A DNA stretch of 64,000 nt from an uncultured Flavobacteriales bacterium. GTDB lineage: Bacteria > Bacteroidota > Bacteroidia > Flavobacteriales > Crocinitomicaceae. Under the pieces are notes generated by a model that ran no database searches, was not told the DNA's origin, and saw only the letters and a program-made list of their open reading frames with translations. The position numbers and the translations under genes were made by a program. Below, in pieces: positions 34,676 to 44,561 of this stretch. The DNA lies in assembly GCA_946479285.1 (NCBI GenBank), contig CAMLFH010000008.1:124001-188000 (forward strand), written 5' to 3'. How positions within the stretch are numbered: position 1 is the first letter of the stretch; every line of letters begins with the position of its first letter.

Positions 34676-34703
34676 GTAGGCACACAATGCATTGCGTGCC
34701 TAC
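34676..34703. repeat. GTAGG...CCTAC-family palindrome
   Basis: GTAGGCACACAATG then CATTGCGTGCCTAC; 28 bp with one imperfect pair. It lies 13 bp past the stop of the E1 dehydrogenase gene. Confidence 0.75.
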
Positions 34704-34716
34704 GAGATTCTTTTAT

Positions 34717-36723
34717 TTAAAATTCATACAATTCAACCAACGCCTTCTTGAATCTTTCTGCAGGCAGGAATTGTTTTTCCAAGGCCACTGCAAACGGTAC
34801 GGGAGTATCTAAGGATGCTACACGTTTCACAGGTGCATCCAATGTATCAAAACAATTTTCATTGATCAAAGCCACCAATTCACCACCAATTCCACCTGTC
34901 ATACAATCTTCGTGCAGGACAATTACTTTTCCGGTGCTGCGAACAGCTTCATAAATGGTTTCCGTATCTAAGGGAAGCAAGGTTTTCAGGTCGACAATGT
35001 TTGCAGAAATCTCGGGATGAGCATCCAAAGCTTCCATTGCCCAGTGAACTCCTAATCCGTAAGTAATGATCGTTAAATCATCTCCTTTGCGCACATAACC
35101 TGCCTTACCGATTTCTGTTGTGTAATAATCGTCGTGAATATCTTCGCGAATACTTCTGTATAAGAATTTATGCTCGAAGAACAATACCGGGTTCGGATCT
35201 TCAATCGCTGCGTTCAACAATCCTTTTGCATCACCGGGGAAAGCAGGGTAAACCACCTTCAATCCCGGAGTGTGGAAGAACCACGCTTCGTTACTTTGAC
35301 TGTGGAATGGTCCGGCTGCAGTGTTTGCTCCGGTAGGCATGCGGACAACAACATCTGCATTCTGCCCCCATCTCCAGTGAATTTTAGCTAAATTATTGAT
35401 GATCTGGTTGAAACCGCAAGTCACGAAGTCTGCAAACTGCATTTCTACAATCGCTTTCATTCCTGCAATCGATAAACCTAATCCTGCGCCAACAATTGCT
35501 GATTCACAAATCGGAGTATTACGCACACGGCCTTTTCCAAATTGCTCTACAAAACCTTCGGTTACTTTAAAAGCACCTCCGTATTCTGCAATGTCCTGGC
35601 CCATGATCACCAAGTCCGGGTAACGGACCATACTTTCTCTCAATGAATCGGATATGGCATCAATCAAACGTTTTTCGGTCTTTTTATCACTGATTGGTTC
35701 AATGACTTTTTGAGTAAAAGGAGCGTAGATGTCGTCCAATTCTCTTTGAAGATCGGCTTCAATAGGACTTTCTGCAAATGCTATTTCCAGTCCTTTCTGA
35801 ATTTCGTCTTTAATTTCCTGCTGAATTTGAGCAACCCCATCTTCAGTTAAAACTCCTTGTTCCAACAGGTATTGTTCGTAATTGGTAACAGGATCTTTTT
35901 TTGCCCATTCGTCCTGGATTCCTTCCGGGTAATATTTGGTACCGGAAGCTTCTTCGTGTCCACGCATACGGAAAGTCATACATTCCAATAAGAAAGGACG
36001 TGGTTTCTGACGAATAGAATCCGCAATTTTCCGAACAGTGCGAATGACATCCAAAATGTTGTTCCCGTCAACCTGGAAAGCATCCATTCCATAACCGATG
36101 CCTTTATCAATAAACTGCTTACAGCGAAACTGTTCACTACTTGGAGTAGATAAACCCCAGCAGTTATTTTCGATTGCAAAAATTACGGGAAGATCCCAAA
36201 CCGCAGCAACGTTCAATGATTCGTGAAAATCACCTTCCGATGCTCCACCATCACCAGTGAATACGATTGTAGCGTTATTATTGCCTTTTAACTTGTTTGC
36301 CAATGCAATTCCGTCGGCAATTCCAAGCTGCGGTCCCAAATGGGAAATCATTCCAACAATGTTGTAATCTTGTGTTCCGAAGTGGAAAGAACGATCGCGG
36401 CCCTTTGTGAAGCCAGACATTTTTCCCTGGAATTGAGCAAATAATCTGTTCAGTGGAATTCCACGGGTAGTGAAAACTCCCAGGTTGCGGTGCATCGGAA
36501 GAATGAATTCTTCTTCCTTCATCGCATAGGCAGATCCTACGGAAATACCTTCCTGTCCCCAGCCTGAAAACCACTTGGAAATTTTCCCCTGACGAAGGAG
36601 GATCAACATTTTTTCCTCGATCAGCCGCGGTTTTGCAATCGCTTTATAAATAGTAACAAGCTCTTCATTTTCGAAGCCTGCTCGATCAAAATCAATCAAT
36701 CGTTTTGTCTTTTCTTTCTCCAT
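34717..36723 (-). CDS. Fused alpha/beta E1 component of a 2-oxoacid dehydrogenase
   Basis: A 668-aa protein from the ATG at 36723; an ATG 18 bp upstream is possible but weaker. The N-terminal half (about 1-330) is E1-alpha with the ThDP motif VFTGDGGASEGDFHESLNVA ending in ENNCWG. The C-terminal half (about 335-668) is E1-beta (DLVIMGQDIAEYGGAFKVTE, then LGLSIAGMKAIVEMQFADF). The complex decarboxylates a 2-oxoacid and passes the acyl group to an E2. Pyruvate or branched-chain 2-oxoacids are both possible substrates; no E2 or E3 gene adjoins. The alpha-beta fusion is a usual form in Bacteroidota. Confidence 0.92.
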   Translation of the reverse strand: MEKEKTKRLIDFDRAGFENEELVTIYKAIAKPRLIEEKMLILLRQGKISKWFSGWGQEGISVGSAYAMKEEEFILPMHRNLGVFTTRGIPLNRLFAQFQGKMSGFTKGRDRSFHFGTQDYNIVGMISHLGPQLGIADGIALANKLKGNNNATIVFTGDGGASEGDFHESLNVAAVWDLPVIFAIENNCWGLSTPSSEQFRCKQFIDKGIGYGMDAFQVDGNNILDVIRTVRKIADSIRQKPRPFLLECMTFRMRGHEEASGTKYYPEGIQDEWAKKDPVTNYEQYLLEQGVLTEDGVAQIQQEIKDEIQKGLEIAFAESPIEADLQRELDDIYAPFTQKVIEPISDKKTEKRLIDAISDSLRESMVRYPDLVIMGQDIAEYGGAFKVTEGFVEQFGKGRVRNTPICESAIVGAGLGLSIAGMKAIVEMQFADFVTCGFNQIINNLAKIHWRWGQNADVVVRMPTGANTAAGPFHSQSNEAWFFHTPGLKVVYPAFPGDAKGLLNAAIEDPNPVLFFEHKFLYRSIREDIHDDYYTTEIGKAGYVRKGDDLTIITYGLGVHWAMEALDAHPEISANIVDLKTLLPLDTETIYEAVRSTGKVIVLHEDCMTGGIGGELVALINENCFDTLDAPVKRVASLDTPVPFAVALEKQFLPAERFKKALVELYEF

Positions 36724-36738
36724 ATTGAATCTCGCACA

Positions 36739-36772
36739 CAAATGTACTTTAAATTCAAAATGTAAAATTCAA
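36739..36772 (-). promoter_or_regulatory. Candidate promoter for the E1 dehydrogenase gene
   Basis: Minus strand: TTG (36770-36772), 23-nt spacer, TACATTTG (36739-36746), a full consensus match. Predicted start about 36732, 9 nt before the ATG. Confidence 0.5.
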
Positions 36773-36815
36773 AATTCAAAAATTAAAAAGGGAACTTTCC
36801 TTCGGGACGTATCCA

Positions 36816-36843
36816 GTAGGGACGCGATGCGTCACGTACCTAC
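36816..36843. repeat. GTAGG...CCTAC-family palindrome, imperfect
   Basis: GTAGGGACGCGATG then CGTCACGTACCTAC; 28 bp with several mismatched pairs, preceded by CCA as in two other copies. It lies between the gdhA terminator and the next gene. Confidence 0.65.
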
Positions 36844-36860
36844 ATTTTTTAATAATAAAA

Positions 36861-36890
36861 AAAACCGTCCCGAAAGTTCGGGACGGTTTT
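36861..36890 (-). terminator. Intrinsic terminator downstream of gdhA
   Basis: AAAACCGTCCCGAA, short loop, TTCGGGACGGTTTT; 14-bp stem. On the minus strand it is followed by a T-run (36853-36864), placing it 20 bp past the gdhA stop. It could act in both directions. Confidence 0.9.
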
Positions 36891-36909
36891 CAGAATATTT
36901 GTTTTTCGA

Positions 36910-38265
36910 TTATACCAATCCCTGGTCAATCATAGAATCCGCAACTTTCACGAAACCTGCAATGTTTGCACCTTTCACGTAGTCCACATTTCCTTTAGCA
37001 TCCTTACCGTATTTTACACAAGCTTCGTGGATAGAAACCATGATACCGTGTAATTTTGCGTCAACTTCTTCAGCAGACCAGCTTAAACGCAATGAGTTTT
37101 GAGACATTTCCAAACCGGAAGTAGCAACACCACCAGCGTTAGACGCTTTCCCCGGAGAGAATAATACGTTAGCAGCCTGGAATGCAGCAATACCTTCCGG
37201 AGTTGTTGGCATGTTTGCTCCTTCAGCAACACACATTACTCCGTTTGCGATCAAAGCTTTTGCTTCTTCACCGTTTAATTCGTTTTGAGTAGCACAAGGC
37301 AATGCGATATCAGCTTTTACTTCCCAAGGACGTTTTCCGGCAATGAAATTCGCTTTAGGATATTGCTTTACGTATTCTTCAATACGACCGCGCTTCACAT
37401 TTTTCAATTCCATTACAAAAGCCAATTTCGCAGCGTCAATACCTTCAGCATCGTGGATGTATCCGGATGAATCAGACAATGTAACCACTTTACCACCCAA
37501 TTGAGTTGCTTTTTCACAAGCGTATTGAGCTACGTTTCCTGAACCTGAAACAACAACTGTTTTTCCTAAGAAAGAGTCGTCTTTAGTAGCCAACATTTCT
37601 TTTGCGAAATATACCGTTCCGTAACCTGTAGCTTCCGGACGGATCAAAGATCCACCCCAGTTACGAGCTTTTCCTGTAAGAACTCCTGTAAATTCGTTAC
37701 GAATACGCTTGTATTGACCAAACATGTAACCGATCTCACGACCACCAACACCGATATCTCCCGCAGGTACGTCTGTATCAGGTCCGATATGACGAGAAAG
37801 TTCAGTCATGAATGATTGACAAAATTTCATTACTTCGTTATCTGATTTTCCTTTCGGATCAAAATCAGAACCACCTTTACCACCTCCCATTGGAAGAGTC
37901 GTTAATGAATTCTTGAAGATTTGCTCGAAACCTAAGAATTTCAAAATAGAAAGGTTTACAGAAGGGTGGAAACGAAGACCTCCTTTATATGGCCCGATTG
38001 CAGAGTTGAATTCTACACGGTAACCGCGATTAACCTGAATTTCACCTTTGTCATCTAACCAAGGAACGCGGAACAAAATCGTTCTTTCCGGCTCAACAAT
38101 GCGATCCAAAATTTTTGCAGTCTTGTATTTCGGATTATCTTCCATAAAAGGAATAACTGCTTCAGCAACTTCATGAACAGCTTGTAAGAATTCTGACTCA
38201 TGACCGTTGGTTGCTTTTACTTTTTCCATAAAAGCGTCAATCTGTGCTTGGTATTTACTTGACAT
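36910..38265 (-). CDS. gdhA: NADP-type glutamate dehydrogenase
   Basis: A 451-aa protein from the ATG at 38265 ([20 protein letters not shown]); a start 42 bp upstream adds non-conserved residues. [20 protein letters not shown] and [20 protein letters not shown] hold the catalytic Lys residues, and [20 protein letters not shown] is the nucleotide-binding Rossmann glycine motif. Hexameric 450-residue class, typically NADP-dependent and assimilatory: 2-oxoglutarate plus ammonium to glutamate. Coenzyme choice is inferred from the class. Confidence 0.97.
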   Translation of the reverse strand: MSSKYQAQIDAFMEKVKATNGHESEFLQAVHEVAEAVIPFMEDNPKYKTAKILDRIVEPERTILFRVPWLDDKGEIQVNRGYRVEFNSAIGPYKGGLRFHPSVNLSILKFLGFEQIFKNSLTTLPMGGGKGGSDFDPKGKSDNEVMKFCQSFMTELSRHIGPDTDVPAGDIGVGGREIGYMFGQYKRIRNEFTGVLTGKARNWGGSLIRPEATGYGTVYFAKEMLATKDDSFLGKTVVVSGSGNVAQYACEKATQLGGKVVTLSDSSGYIHDAEGIDAAKLAFVMELKNVKRGRIEEYVKQYPKANFIAGKRPWEVKADIALPCATQNELNGEEAKALIANGVMCVAEGANMPTTPEGIAAFQAANVLFSPGKASNAGGVATSGLEMSQNSLRLSWSAEEVDAKLHGIMVSIHEACVKYGKDAKGNVDYVKGANIAGFVKVADSMIDQGLV

Positions 38266-38304
38266 AGTATTTATTATTAAAATGCTTTTGTTTTTTACTT
38301 GGGG

Positions 38305-38312
38305 CAAATGTA
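38305..38312 (-). promoter_or_regulatory. Candidate -7 element for gdhA
   Basis: Minus strand TACATTTG matches TAnnTTTG; predicted start about 38298, giving a 33-nt leader. No good TTG box at the expected spacing. Confidence 0.4.
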
Positions 38313-38484
38313 ATTAATTTTAAAAATGAAGCCGAAATTTTATAGAACATTCTAACCAAATCTGTAATAATCGATGGGAACCCTATTTTGATTATTGAAA
38401 CGGACGAATTGATAATATTTAAAAAAGGATGAGACAACCTAATCTTAATAATTGCGTCTTTTGCATGTATTACAATTATCCAAA

Positions 38485-38868
38485 ATGAAGAAATATTTAC
38501 TACTAATCGCTTTTAGCACCGTTTTTTTGACCTTCACATCCTTTGGTCAGGTTTATGAGAAAATCTATGACCTGTCAAGTTCTGAAGTTCAGAATCACAT
38601 GAATCAGAATAAGGTTTCCGGTGTTGATATCCTAACCGGAGTCAGAGCGCATCACGTTATTGGGCTTGCCGGAATCGGTGTTTCCCAAAAAACTGCTTTG
38701 GAAACATTATTAACTAATGATTCCAGGGTTTTTTCCTTTGTATTAAGTGAAGACGGAACCTCTTTGGTACTGGAATCACAAGCTGTATTCACGAAAGAAG
38801 AATTCCAAACACTGCTTCAATCGCTGAATGGCACGGTAACAGGATACGCCGCAGAATACTCAATCTAA
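38485..38868 (+). CDS. Small secreted protein of unknown function (127 aa)
   Basis: A 127-aa protein; ATG at 38485 starts the signal peptide MKKYLLLIAFSTVFLTFTSF. The mature region (YEKIYDLSSSEVQNHMNQNK, then TKEEFQTLLQSLNGTVTGYA) looks like a compact alpha/beta fold with two similar halves, possibly a heavy-metal-associated-like or ACT-like layout. No family is recognised. It lies 26 bp before the first large T9SS-exported protein and may be co-transcribed with it. Confidence 0.72.
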   Translation: MKKYLLLIAFSTVFLTFTSFGQVYEKIYDLSSSEVQNHMNQNKVSGVDILTGVRAHHVIGLAGIGVSQKTALETLLTNDSRVFSFVLSEDGTSLVLESQAVFTKEEFQTLLQSLNGTVTGYAAEYSI

Positions 38869-38894
38869 GCCTAATTTACTAAGAGATTTTTTAT

Positions 38895-41429
38895 ATGAAA
38901 ACAATTAAAAAGACCTTGCTTTCGCTGGGAATATTGTTGAATTTGAATGCTTATGCACAACTTGCACCGGGTGCAAACTGTGGGCAGGCAGGATGTTCAA
39001 CTTCAGGTTCTTACTCAAGTAATACAGGTGTTGCAAGTATGGGAACTTTCCAGTGTCTTGGTTCAACACCGAATGCAAACTGGTTGGCATTCTCAATCGG
39101 ATCAAACGGGAGCATTCACTTAACATTAACTCAAACAACTGCCGGTGGGGGAGGAATTGATGTCGATTTCGCATTATACGGACCTTACACGAGCGTTTCA
39201 GCAGGTTGTCCAATCGGACCGGGAACTCCTACAGTAGATTGTTCTTATTCTGCTTCAGCTACGGAATTTGTGGATATTAGCGCTGCAGTTGCAGGACAGG
39301 TTTATATCTTATTGGTAACAAACTTTAGCGGGTCTCCGGGCACGATCAGTTTACAGCCAAATACAGGAAGCCCTTCAACGGGAACTGTGAATTGTAATGG
39401 TATTAGTTTTAATGCTACTGCTACTTCAACTCCTGCGACCTGTAACCAGGCAACGGGATCGGTAACAGTAACTCCAAACGGTGGGGTTGCGCCTTACACT
39501 TATTTGTGGAATATCCCCGGAAATCCAACAACTCAAACCGTAACTGGTGTTGCTCCGGGAACTTATACAGTAACTGTTGGTTCTTCAAATAACCCTGCTA
39601 ACGGTTTACCAGTTCCTTCAACAACAGCAACAGTAATCGTTACAAATATCAATGCATCATTCAGTGGTACAAGCACAAACGCTTCCTGCCCGATGGGACA
39701 CAATGGTACTGCTACGGCGAACCATACTGTTGCAGGAAATCCTCCGGGAATTACAGCAACTTATTTGTGGAACGATCCGGCTGGTCAAACAACAAAGATT
39801 GCAACAGGACTTTTACCGGGAACTTATACCTGCCAGGTAACTTTGTCCAATGGATGTACCGGAACAGTAACCGTAACGGTTGGTGCAAACCCGGTAGCAT
39901 ACTCAGCTACTTCAACAGTGGTTTCATGTCCTGGCGGGGCAGATGGAACTGCAACAGCAAACATGGCTCCGGTAGTAGGGACTTTGTCTTTTGCATGGAA
40001 TGACCCGGCTGCTCAAACAACACAAACTGCTGCTGGTTTGACTGCAGGAGCTTACTCTTGTATAATTACTTCAAACATCGGATGTACCGGAACGGTAAAC
40101 GTTACGGTGACGGAAATCCCGGGAATGATTGCAAATTTCACGAACATTACTAATGTGTCTTGTCACGCTGCAAATAACGGTGCTTTAACTGTTGGTGTTA
40201 CTCAGGGAACTCCTCCTTATGCTTATTCCTGGGATCATTCAGCTTCAACTGCTGCAACAGCTAGTGATTTGTATGTAGGAATGAGCACAGTTACGGTTAC
40301 GGATGCAAACGGATGTATTGTTACAGAGAGCGAAACACTGACTCAACCAGATGCTTTGCAGATTACGTATGTAACTCCTGATCAGGTTATTTGTCCGGAA
40401 GCTTCAACAACAATCAGTGTGAACGGAACCGGAGGAAATGGTCCTGCAAATTCGAATTATACTTTTACATGGAAAGAAAACGGAGTTGTGATCGGAACAG
40501 GAACTTCTATTGTTGTTGATCCTGTGGCTTCAGGTACACAATACTGTGTGGAATTAACGGAAGTTTGTGGCTCTCCAAGTACCGATACTTGTATGCAGAT
40601 CACTTTCCCTACATCTCTGTATCCGATTTATAATGCGAATAAACCATACACTTGTTTACCAGGAGTTTTACAATTCATTTTAGATCCTAATTCTATTGAT
40701 AATGATGATGCGATTGATTCAGTGATCGTTCATTACGGAAATGGGGCTGAAGGAATTGTTTATGGAAATGACACCATTCGTTATACCTACACTGCTGCAG
40801 GAATTTATACCATTGATGTGACTGTGATCTCTGAATTGGGCTGTATTACCGATACTTCATACCTGGGAATAGCTAACGTGATTGCAAATCCGGTAGCTGA
40901 CTTTACAATGTCTGCAAATCCTACAACGTTCTTTGAAACAGTGGTAAAAATGCAGGATAAGTCAAGCCCTAATGTAGTAAACTGGACTTGGAGTTCGGCA
41001 GGATCTGACCCGAATAATAGTACTTACCAGAACCCGACTTTCCATTTCCCGGAAGGAATTGTGGCAACTTACAATATTCAGCTGATTGTTGAAACACCTG
41101 AGGGTTGTAAAGATACAGTAGACCGTATCCTGACTGTAAACAGCGATATCATTTTCTATGCTCCGAATACATTTACACCTGATGGGGATGAGTTTAATCA
41201 AACCTGGAAGTTCTTTGTATCAGGGATTGATGAATTCGATTTTGAATTAATGATCTTCGATCGTTGGGGAGAAACAATCTGGGAAACACACGACGTGAAT
41301 TCCTCCTGGGATGGAACTTACAACGGCACGCCTGTTAAAGAAGGTACCTACACCTGGGTTGCACGTGTGAAGGATCTTTATTGGGATAATTTGAAAGTCT
41401 ACAACGGGTTAATTAATTTAATTAAGTAA
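38895..41429 (+). CDS. T9SS-exported SprB-repeat protein with type-B gliding C-terminal domain
   Basis: An 844-aa surface or secreted protein with signal peptide MKTIKKTLLSLGILLNLNAY. After a Gly/Ser-rich N-terminal beta domain come several SprB-type repeats (GGVAPYTYLWNIPGNPTTQT, then TVTGVAPGTYTVTV, and later GTPPYAYSWDHSASTAATAS). A PKD-like domain follows (SVIVHYGNGAEGIV, YTYTAAGIYTIDVTV). The last 90 residues are the gliding-motility-associated C-terminal domain (FYAPNTFTPDGDEFNQTWKF to IFDRWGETIWETHD), the type-B T9SS export signal. Probably an adhesin or matrix protein. Paralogue of the next gene, and ends at a clear terminator. Confidence 0.93.
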   Translation: MKTIKKTLLSLGILLNLNAYAQLAPGANCGQAGCSTSGSYSSNTGVASMGTFQCLGSTPNANWLAFSIGSNGSIHLTLTQTTAGGGGIDVDFALYGPYTSVSAGCPIGPGTPTVDCSYSASATEFVDISAAVAGQVYILLVTNFSGSPGTISLQPNTGSPSTGTVNCNGISFNATATSTPATCNQATGSVTVTPNGGVAPYTYLWNIPGNPTTQTVTGVAPGTYTVTVGSSNNPANGLPVPSTTATVIVTNINASFSGTSTNASCPMGHNGTATANHTVAGNPPGITATYLWNDPAGQTTKIATGLLPGTYTCQVTLSNGCTGTVTVTVGANPVAYSATSTVVSCPGGADGTATANMAPVVGTLSFAWNDPAAQTTQTAAGLTAGAYSCIITSNIGCTGTVNVTVTEIPGMIANFTNITNVSCHAANNGALTVGVTQGTPPYAYSWDHSASTAATASDLYVGMSTVTVTDANGCIVTESETLTQPDALQITYVTPDQVICPEASTTISVNGTGGNGPANSNYTFTWKENGVVIGTGTSIVVDPVASGTQYCVELTEVCGSPSTDTCMQITFPTSLYPIYNANKPYTCLPGVLQFILDPNSIDNDDAIDSVIVHYGNGAEGIVYGNDTIRYTYTAAGIYTIDVTVISELGCITDTSYLGIANVIANPVADFTMSANPTTFFETVVKMQDKSSPNVVNWTWSSAGSDPNNSTYQNPTFHFPEGIVATYNIQLIVETPEGCKDTVDRILTVNSDIIFYAPNTFTPDGDEFNQTWKFFVSGIDEFDFELMIFDRWGETIWETHDVNSSWDGTYNGTPVKEGTYTWVARVKDLYWDNLKVYNGLINLIK

Positions 41430-41460
41430 CACCGAACTACTTTAACATATAAATCAGGGA

Positions 41461-41498
41461 ATCCCGTCTCGGCTTAGTCGAGGCGGGATTTTTTTTTA
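41461..41498 (+). terminator. Intrinsic terminator after the first T9SS substrate
   Basis: ATCCCGTCTCG, loop, CGAGGCGGGAT then eight to nine T. An 11-bp stem with one G-T wobble, 31 bp past the stop. Confidence 0.95.
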
Positions 41499-41670
41499 CA
41501 AAGAATTGAGTTTTTCGTTCCGACATTAAATCTCAGTGATCTGATGATGAGAAAATTGTGTGGTATTTTCGTGCCCGGATGCAATTATTCGTTGAATTTC
41601 CTGTTTTAACATGAATTCAAGCAACCACGAATTAAAAATTTCGTTTTAAAAGCAACACAATAAGGTAATC

Positions 41671-44388
41671 ATGAAGAAGATATTTTTAATAGGTACGTTG
41701 TTGTTTATTTCAAACAGTGTATTAAATGCTCAGGTCACACTGTGTCTTGGGCAGGATGCTACGGTTTGTGCTGGCCAAACGGTTCAGATTACAAATTGTA
41801 CGGGGGGAGGACCAATTTTAGGGTCGGGAATTACTTTAGATAATGCAACCACTATTCCTCAATTGTCGGATGATATGTTTTCAGCACAGATTCCGATGGG
41901 CTTTAGTTTCAGTTTTTACGGAGCCAACTACACCAATTGCGTGATCGGGTCGAATGGACTGATCAGCTTTAATGCAGGTAACGCAAATAGCGGATGTACC
42001 TGGAGCCTAGTTGGTATGGGAACGCTTCCGAACACCGGATTAACAGCAGCGAGAAATTCTGCGATGCTCTTTTATTCTGATATTAATCCTTCCCAAACAC
42101 CAATCGGGCCGATTAAGTATCAGACTATTGGAACTGCACCAAACAGAAAGTTCGTTGTGCTGTTTGAAAGTGTGAACGCTTTCCAGTGTCCGAATACTTG
42201 TTACTACGGAGCAATTGTCTTTTATGAGACAAGTAATATCATCGATATGATGATCGGTCAAAAACCAAACTGTTCAAGCTGGAATGGTGGTTTGGCTATC
42301 CAGGGAGTTGAAAATGCAGCAGGAACCGTTGCAACGATTACTCCCGGAAGAAACAACAGTGTTTGGAATGCAAACCAGGATGGAAAGAGATTTACACCGG
42401 TTGCACCAAATAACACATCCAATTATGCCGTAGCTACAGTTCCTTATTATACGGTTACTTCTACATCAAACAACAGTATTCAATGGACAAGTACAGCCGG
42501 AGGATTATGGCCTTATAACAACGGTGTGTTGAACGTTACAACCGTTCCGCCGGGAACAACGGGCTATTATCTCACCGCAGCTGCCTGTAATGTAGCAGTT
42601 GGAGGAGTGAGTGATACTACATTCATTACACGACAAGTGGTAGCCGGTACAGCCACTGCAACAACGGATTATTGTTTTGGAGGTGTTGGAACTGCAACGG
42701 TTAATCCAACACAGGGTTCAGCTCCATTTACTTATACCTGGACCCCGGGAGGACAAACAACTCAAACTGCAACCAACCTGGTTTCCGGGCCTTATACGGT
42801 TCACATTACAGATGCATTGGGTTGTGGAGTGAATGTGAATGTCAATGTCCCGAATACAAATGCAGCATTTAGCGGTTCTTCCACTTTGGTCAGCTGTCCC
42901 GGGGGAAATGATGGTACTGCTTCAGCAGCCATGACTCCTCCGCTTGGAACTGTTTCATATAACTGGTATGATGCCGGTGGACAAACAACGCAGACAGCAA
43001 CCGGATTAATTGCCGGAACTTACCACTGCGTGGTCACCACTTCCTTGTCTACGGGTTGTACGGATACTGTTGAAGTGATCGTTTCGGAAATTCCCGGAAT
43101 GGTTTCAACAATTATCAACCAGCAGGATGTAACTTGTAATAGCGCAAATAACGGGATTATAGAAATCAGCGTGGTGAATGGAACAGCTCCATATACCTAT
43201 TCCTGGGATAATTCAGCATCAACAGGACCTTTAGCAAATGATTTATATGCGGGAACCCATACAGTAACGATCACAGATGCGAATAGCTGTGTGATTACAA
43301 CAACTGCAACAATCGGTGAGCCGGCAGCATTGAAAATTGTCAGTCTTACTCCGGATACAATCATCTGTCCGGAAGCATCCATTATCCTGAACGTTCAGGG
43401 AACAGGAGGAAACGGACCGGCATCTTACACTTATACCTGGAAAGAGAACGGAACAGTCATCGGTACAGGTTCATCTATCACAGTTGATCCAGTGACAACA
43501 GCAACTCAATATTGTGTGGAATTAACCGAGACATGTGGTTCACCAAGTACGGATTCTTGTATGACAATCACTTTTCCTCCGGCTATCAGACCGAATTATG
43601 TGTCCAATCTGCCTTATTCATGTTTACCGGGAGAATTTGTATTCTTCAATAATTCGGATAATAAAGACCAGATTGATTCTGTAATAGTTGATTTTGGAAA
43701 TGGTGAAACGGGGGTTTTCTATGCGGATTCCAATATAACTTATACATACACAGCTCCAGGAATTTATACGATCAGCGTAGTGGCAACCTCTACTCGCGGA
43801 TGTATTACAGATAGTACGTTTGTTGGAATTGCAAATGTGATCGCGAATCCGGTAGCAGATTTTACCATGTCGGCAAATCCTACAACTATTTTCGAGACAG
43901 TTGTTAAAATGCAGGATAAATCAAGTCCCGGAATTGTAAACTGGACCTGGGACGCAATAGGTTCAACTCCCAATACGAGTAACTATGAAAACCCGACGTT
44001 CCATTACCCGGAAGGTGTGGTCGGAACGTACACTATCCGGCTGATCGTTGAAACAGCAGAAGGATGTGTTGATACTGTAGAAAGAGTACTATCGGTAAAC
44101 AGCGACATTATTTTCTACGCTCCGAATGCGTTTACGCCTGACGGAGATGAATTCAATCAAACATGGAAATTCTATGTTTCAGGAATTGATGAATATAATT
44201 TTGAATTGATGATCTTTGATCGTTGGGGAGAACTTATTTGGGAAACACACGATCCGAATGCAGCTTGGGACGGAACCTACAACGGTAAGGTTGTTCAGGC
44301 CGGAGCTTATACCTGGGTCGCGAGTGTGAAGGATACCTATTCCGACGACAAGAAAACCTTCAAGGGAGCGATTAATCTCTTCAGATAG
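41671..44388 (+). CDS. T9SS-exported SprB-repeat protein, paralogue of the preceding gene
   Basis: A 905-aa protein with signal peptide MKKIFLIGTLLFISNSVLNA. The N-terminal 230 residues differ from the paralogue: a nidogen-like beta domain with paired Cys (PMGFSFSFYGANYTNCVIGS, KFVVLFESVNAFQCPNTCYY). After this it aligns with the paralogue through SprB repeats, PKD-like domain and the type-B C-terminal domain, nearly identical in places (IANVIANPVADFTMSANPTT). That suggests duplication with exchange of the N-terminal binding module. Function as adhesin is inferred. Confidence 0.93.
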   Translation: MKKIFLIGTLLFISNSVLNAQVTLCLGQDATVCAGQTVQITNCTGGGPILGSGITLDNATTIPQLSDDMFSAQIPMGFSFSFYGANYTNCVIGSNGLISFNAGNANSGCTWSLVGMGTLPNTGLTAARNSAMLFYSDINPSQTPIGPIKYQTIGTAPNRKFVVLFESVNAFQCPNTCYYGAIVFYETSNIIDMMIGQKPNCSSWNGGLAIQGVENAAGTVATITPGRNNSVWNANQDGKRFTPVAPNNTSNYAVATVPYYTVTSTSNNSIQWTSTAGGLWPYNNGVLNVTTVPPGTTGYYLTAAACNVAVGGVSDTTFITRQVVAGTATATTDYCFGGVGTATVNPTQGSAPFTYTWTPGGQTTQTATNLVSGPYTVHITDALGCGVNVNVNVPNTNAAFSGSSTLVSCPGGNDGTASAAMTPPLGTVSYNWYDAGGQTTQTATGLIAGTYHCVVTTSLSTGCTDTVEVIVSEIPGMVSTIINQQDVTCNSANNGIIEISVVNGTAPYTYSWDNSASTGPLANDLYAGTHTVTITDANSCVITTTATIGEPAALKIVSLTPDTIICPEASIILNVQGTGGNGPASYTYTWKENGTVIGTGSSITVDPVTTATQYCVELTETCGSPSTDSCMTITFPPAIRPNYVSNLPYSCLPGEFVFFNNSDNKDQIDSVIVDFGNGETGVFYADSNITYTYTAPGIYTISVVATSTRGCITDSTFVGIANVIANPVADFTMSANPTTIFETVVKMQDKSSPGIVNWTWDAIGSTPNTSNYENPTFHYPEGVVGTYTIRLIVETAEGCVDTVERVLSVNSDIIFYAPNAFTPDGDEFNQTWKFYVSGIDEYNFELMIFDRWGELIWETHDPNAAWDGTYNGKVVQAGAYTWVASVKDTYSDDKKTFKGAINLFR

Positions 44389-44418
44389 AATTACCGACTA
44401 CTTTAATTATACAACGCG

Positions 44419-44446
44419 ACCCCCGACATTTATCGTCGGGGGTTTT
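44419..44446 (+). terminator. Intrinsic terminator after the second T9SS substrate
   Basis: ACCCCCGAC, loop ATTTATC, GTCGGGGGT then TTT and further T-rich sequence. A 9-bp GC-rich stem 30 bp past the stop. Confidence 0.92.
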
Positions 44447-44561
44447 GCTTTTACCAAAATCTAGCGAAGAATATTTCTTTTCAATACCAAAAGCTGTCTT
44501 CTCATGCTTATTTTTGTTTGCGGCTATAGAATCGGTCAAAAAGCCATCAAACAAACGAACT

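Noticed and set aside
44445..44561. Upstream extension of the porin gene
   Set aside because: Would begin inside the preceding terminator region and would bury the signal peptide that starts at 44562.
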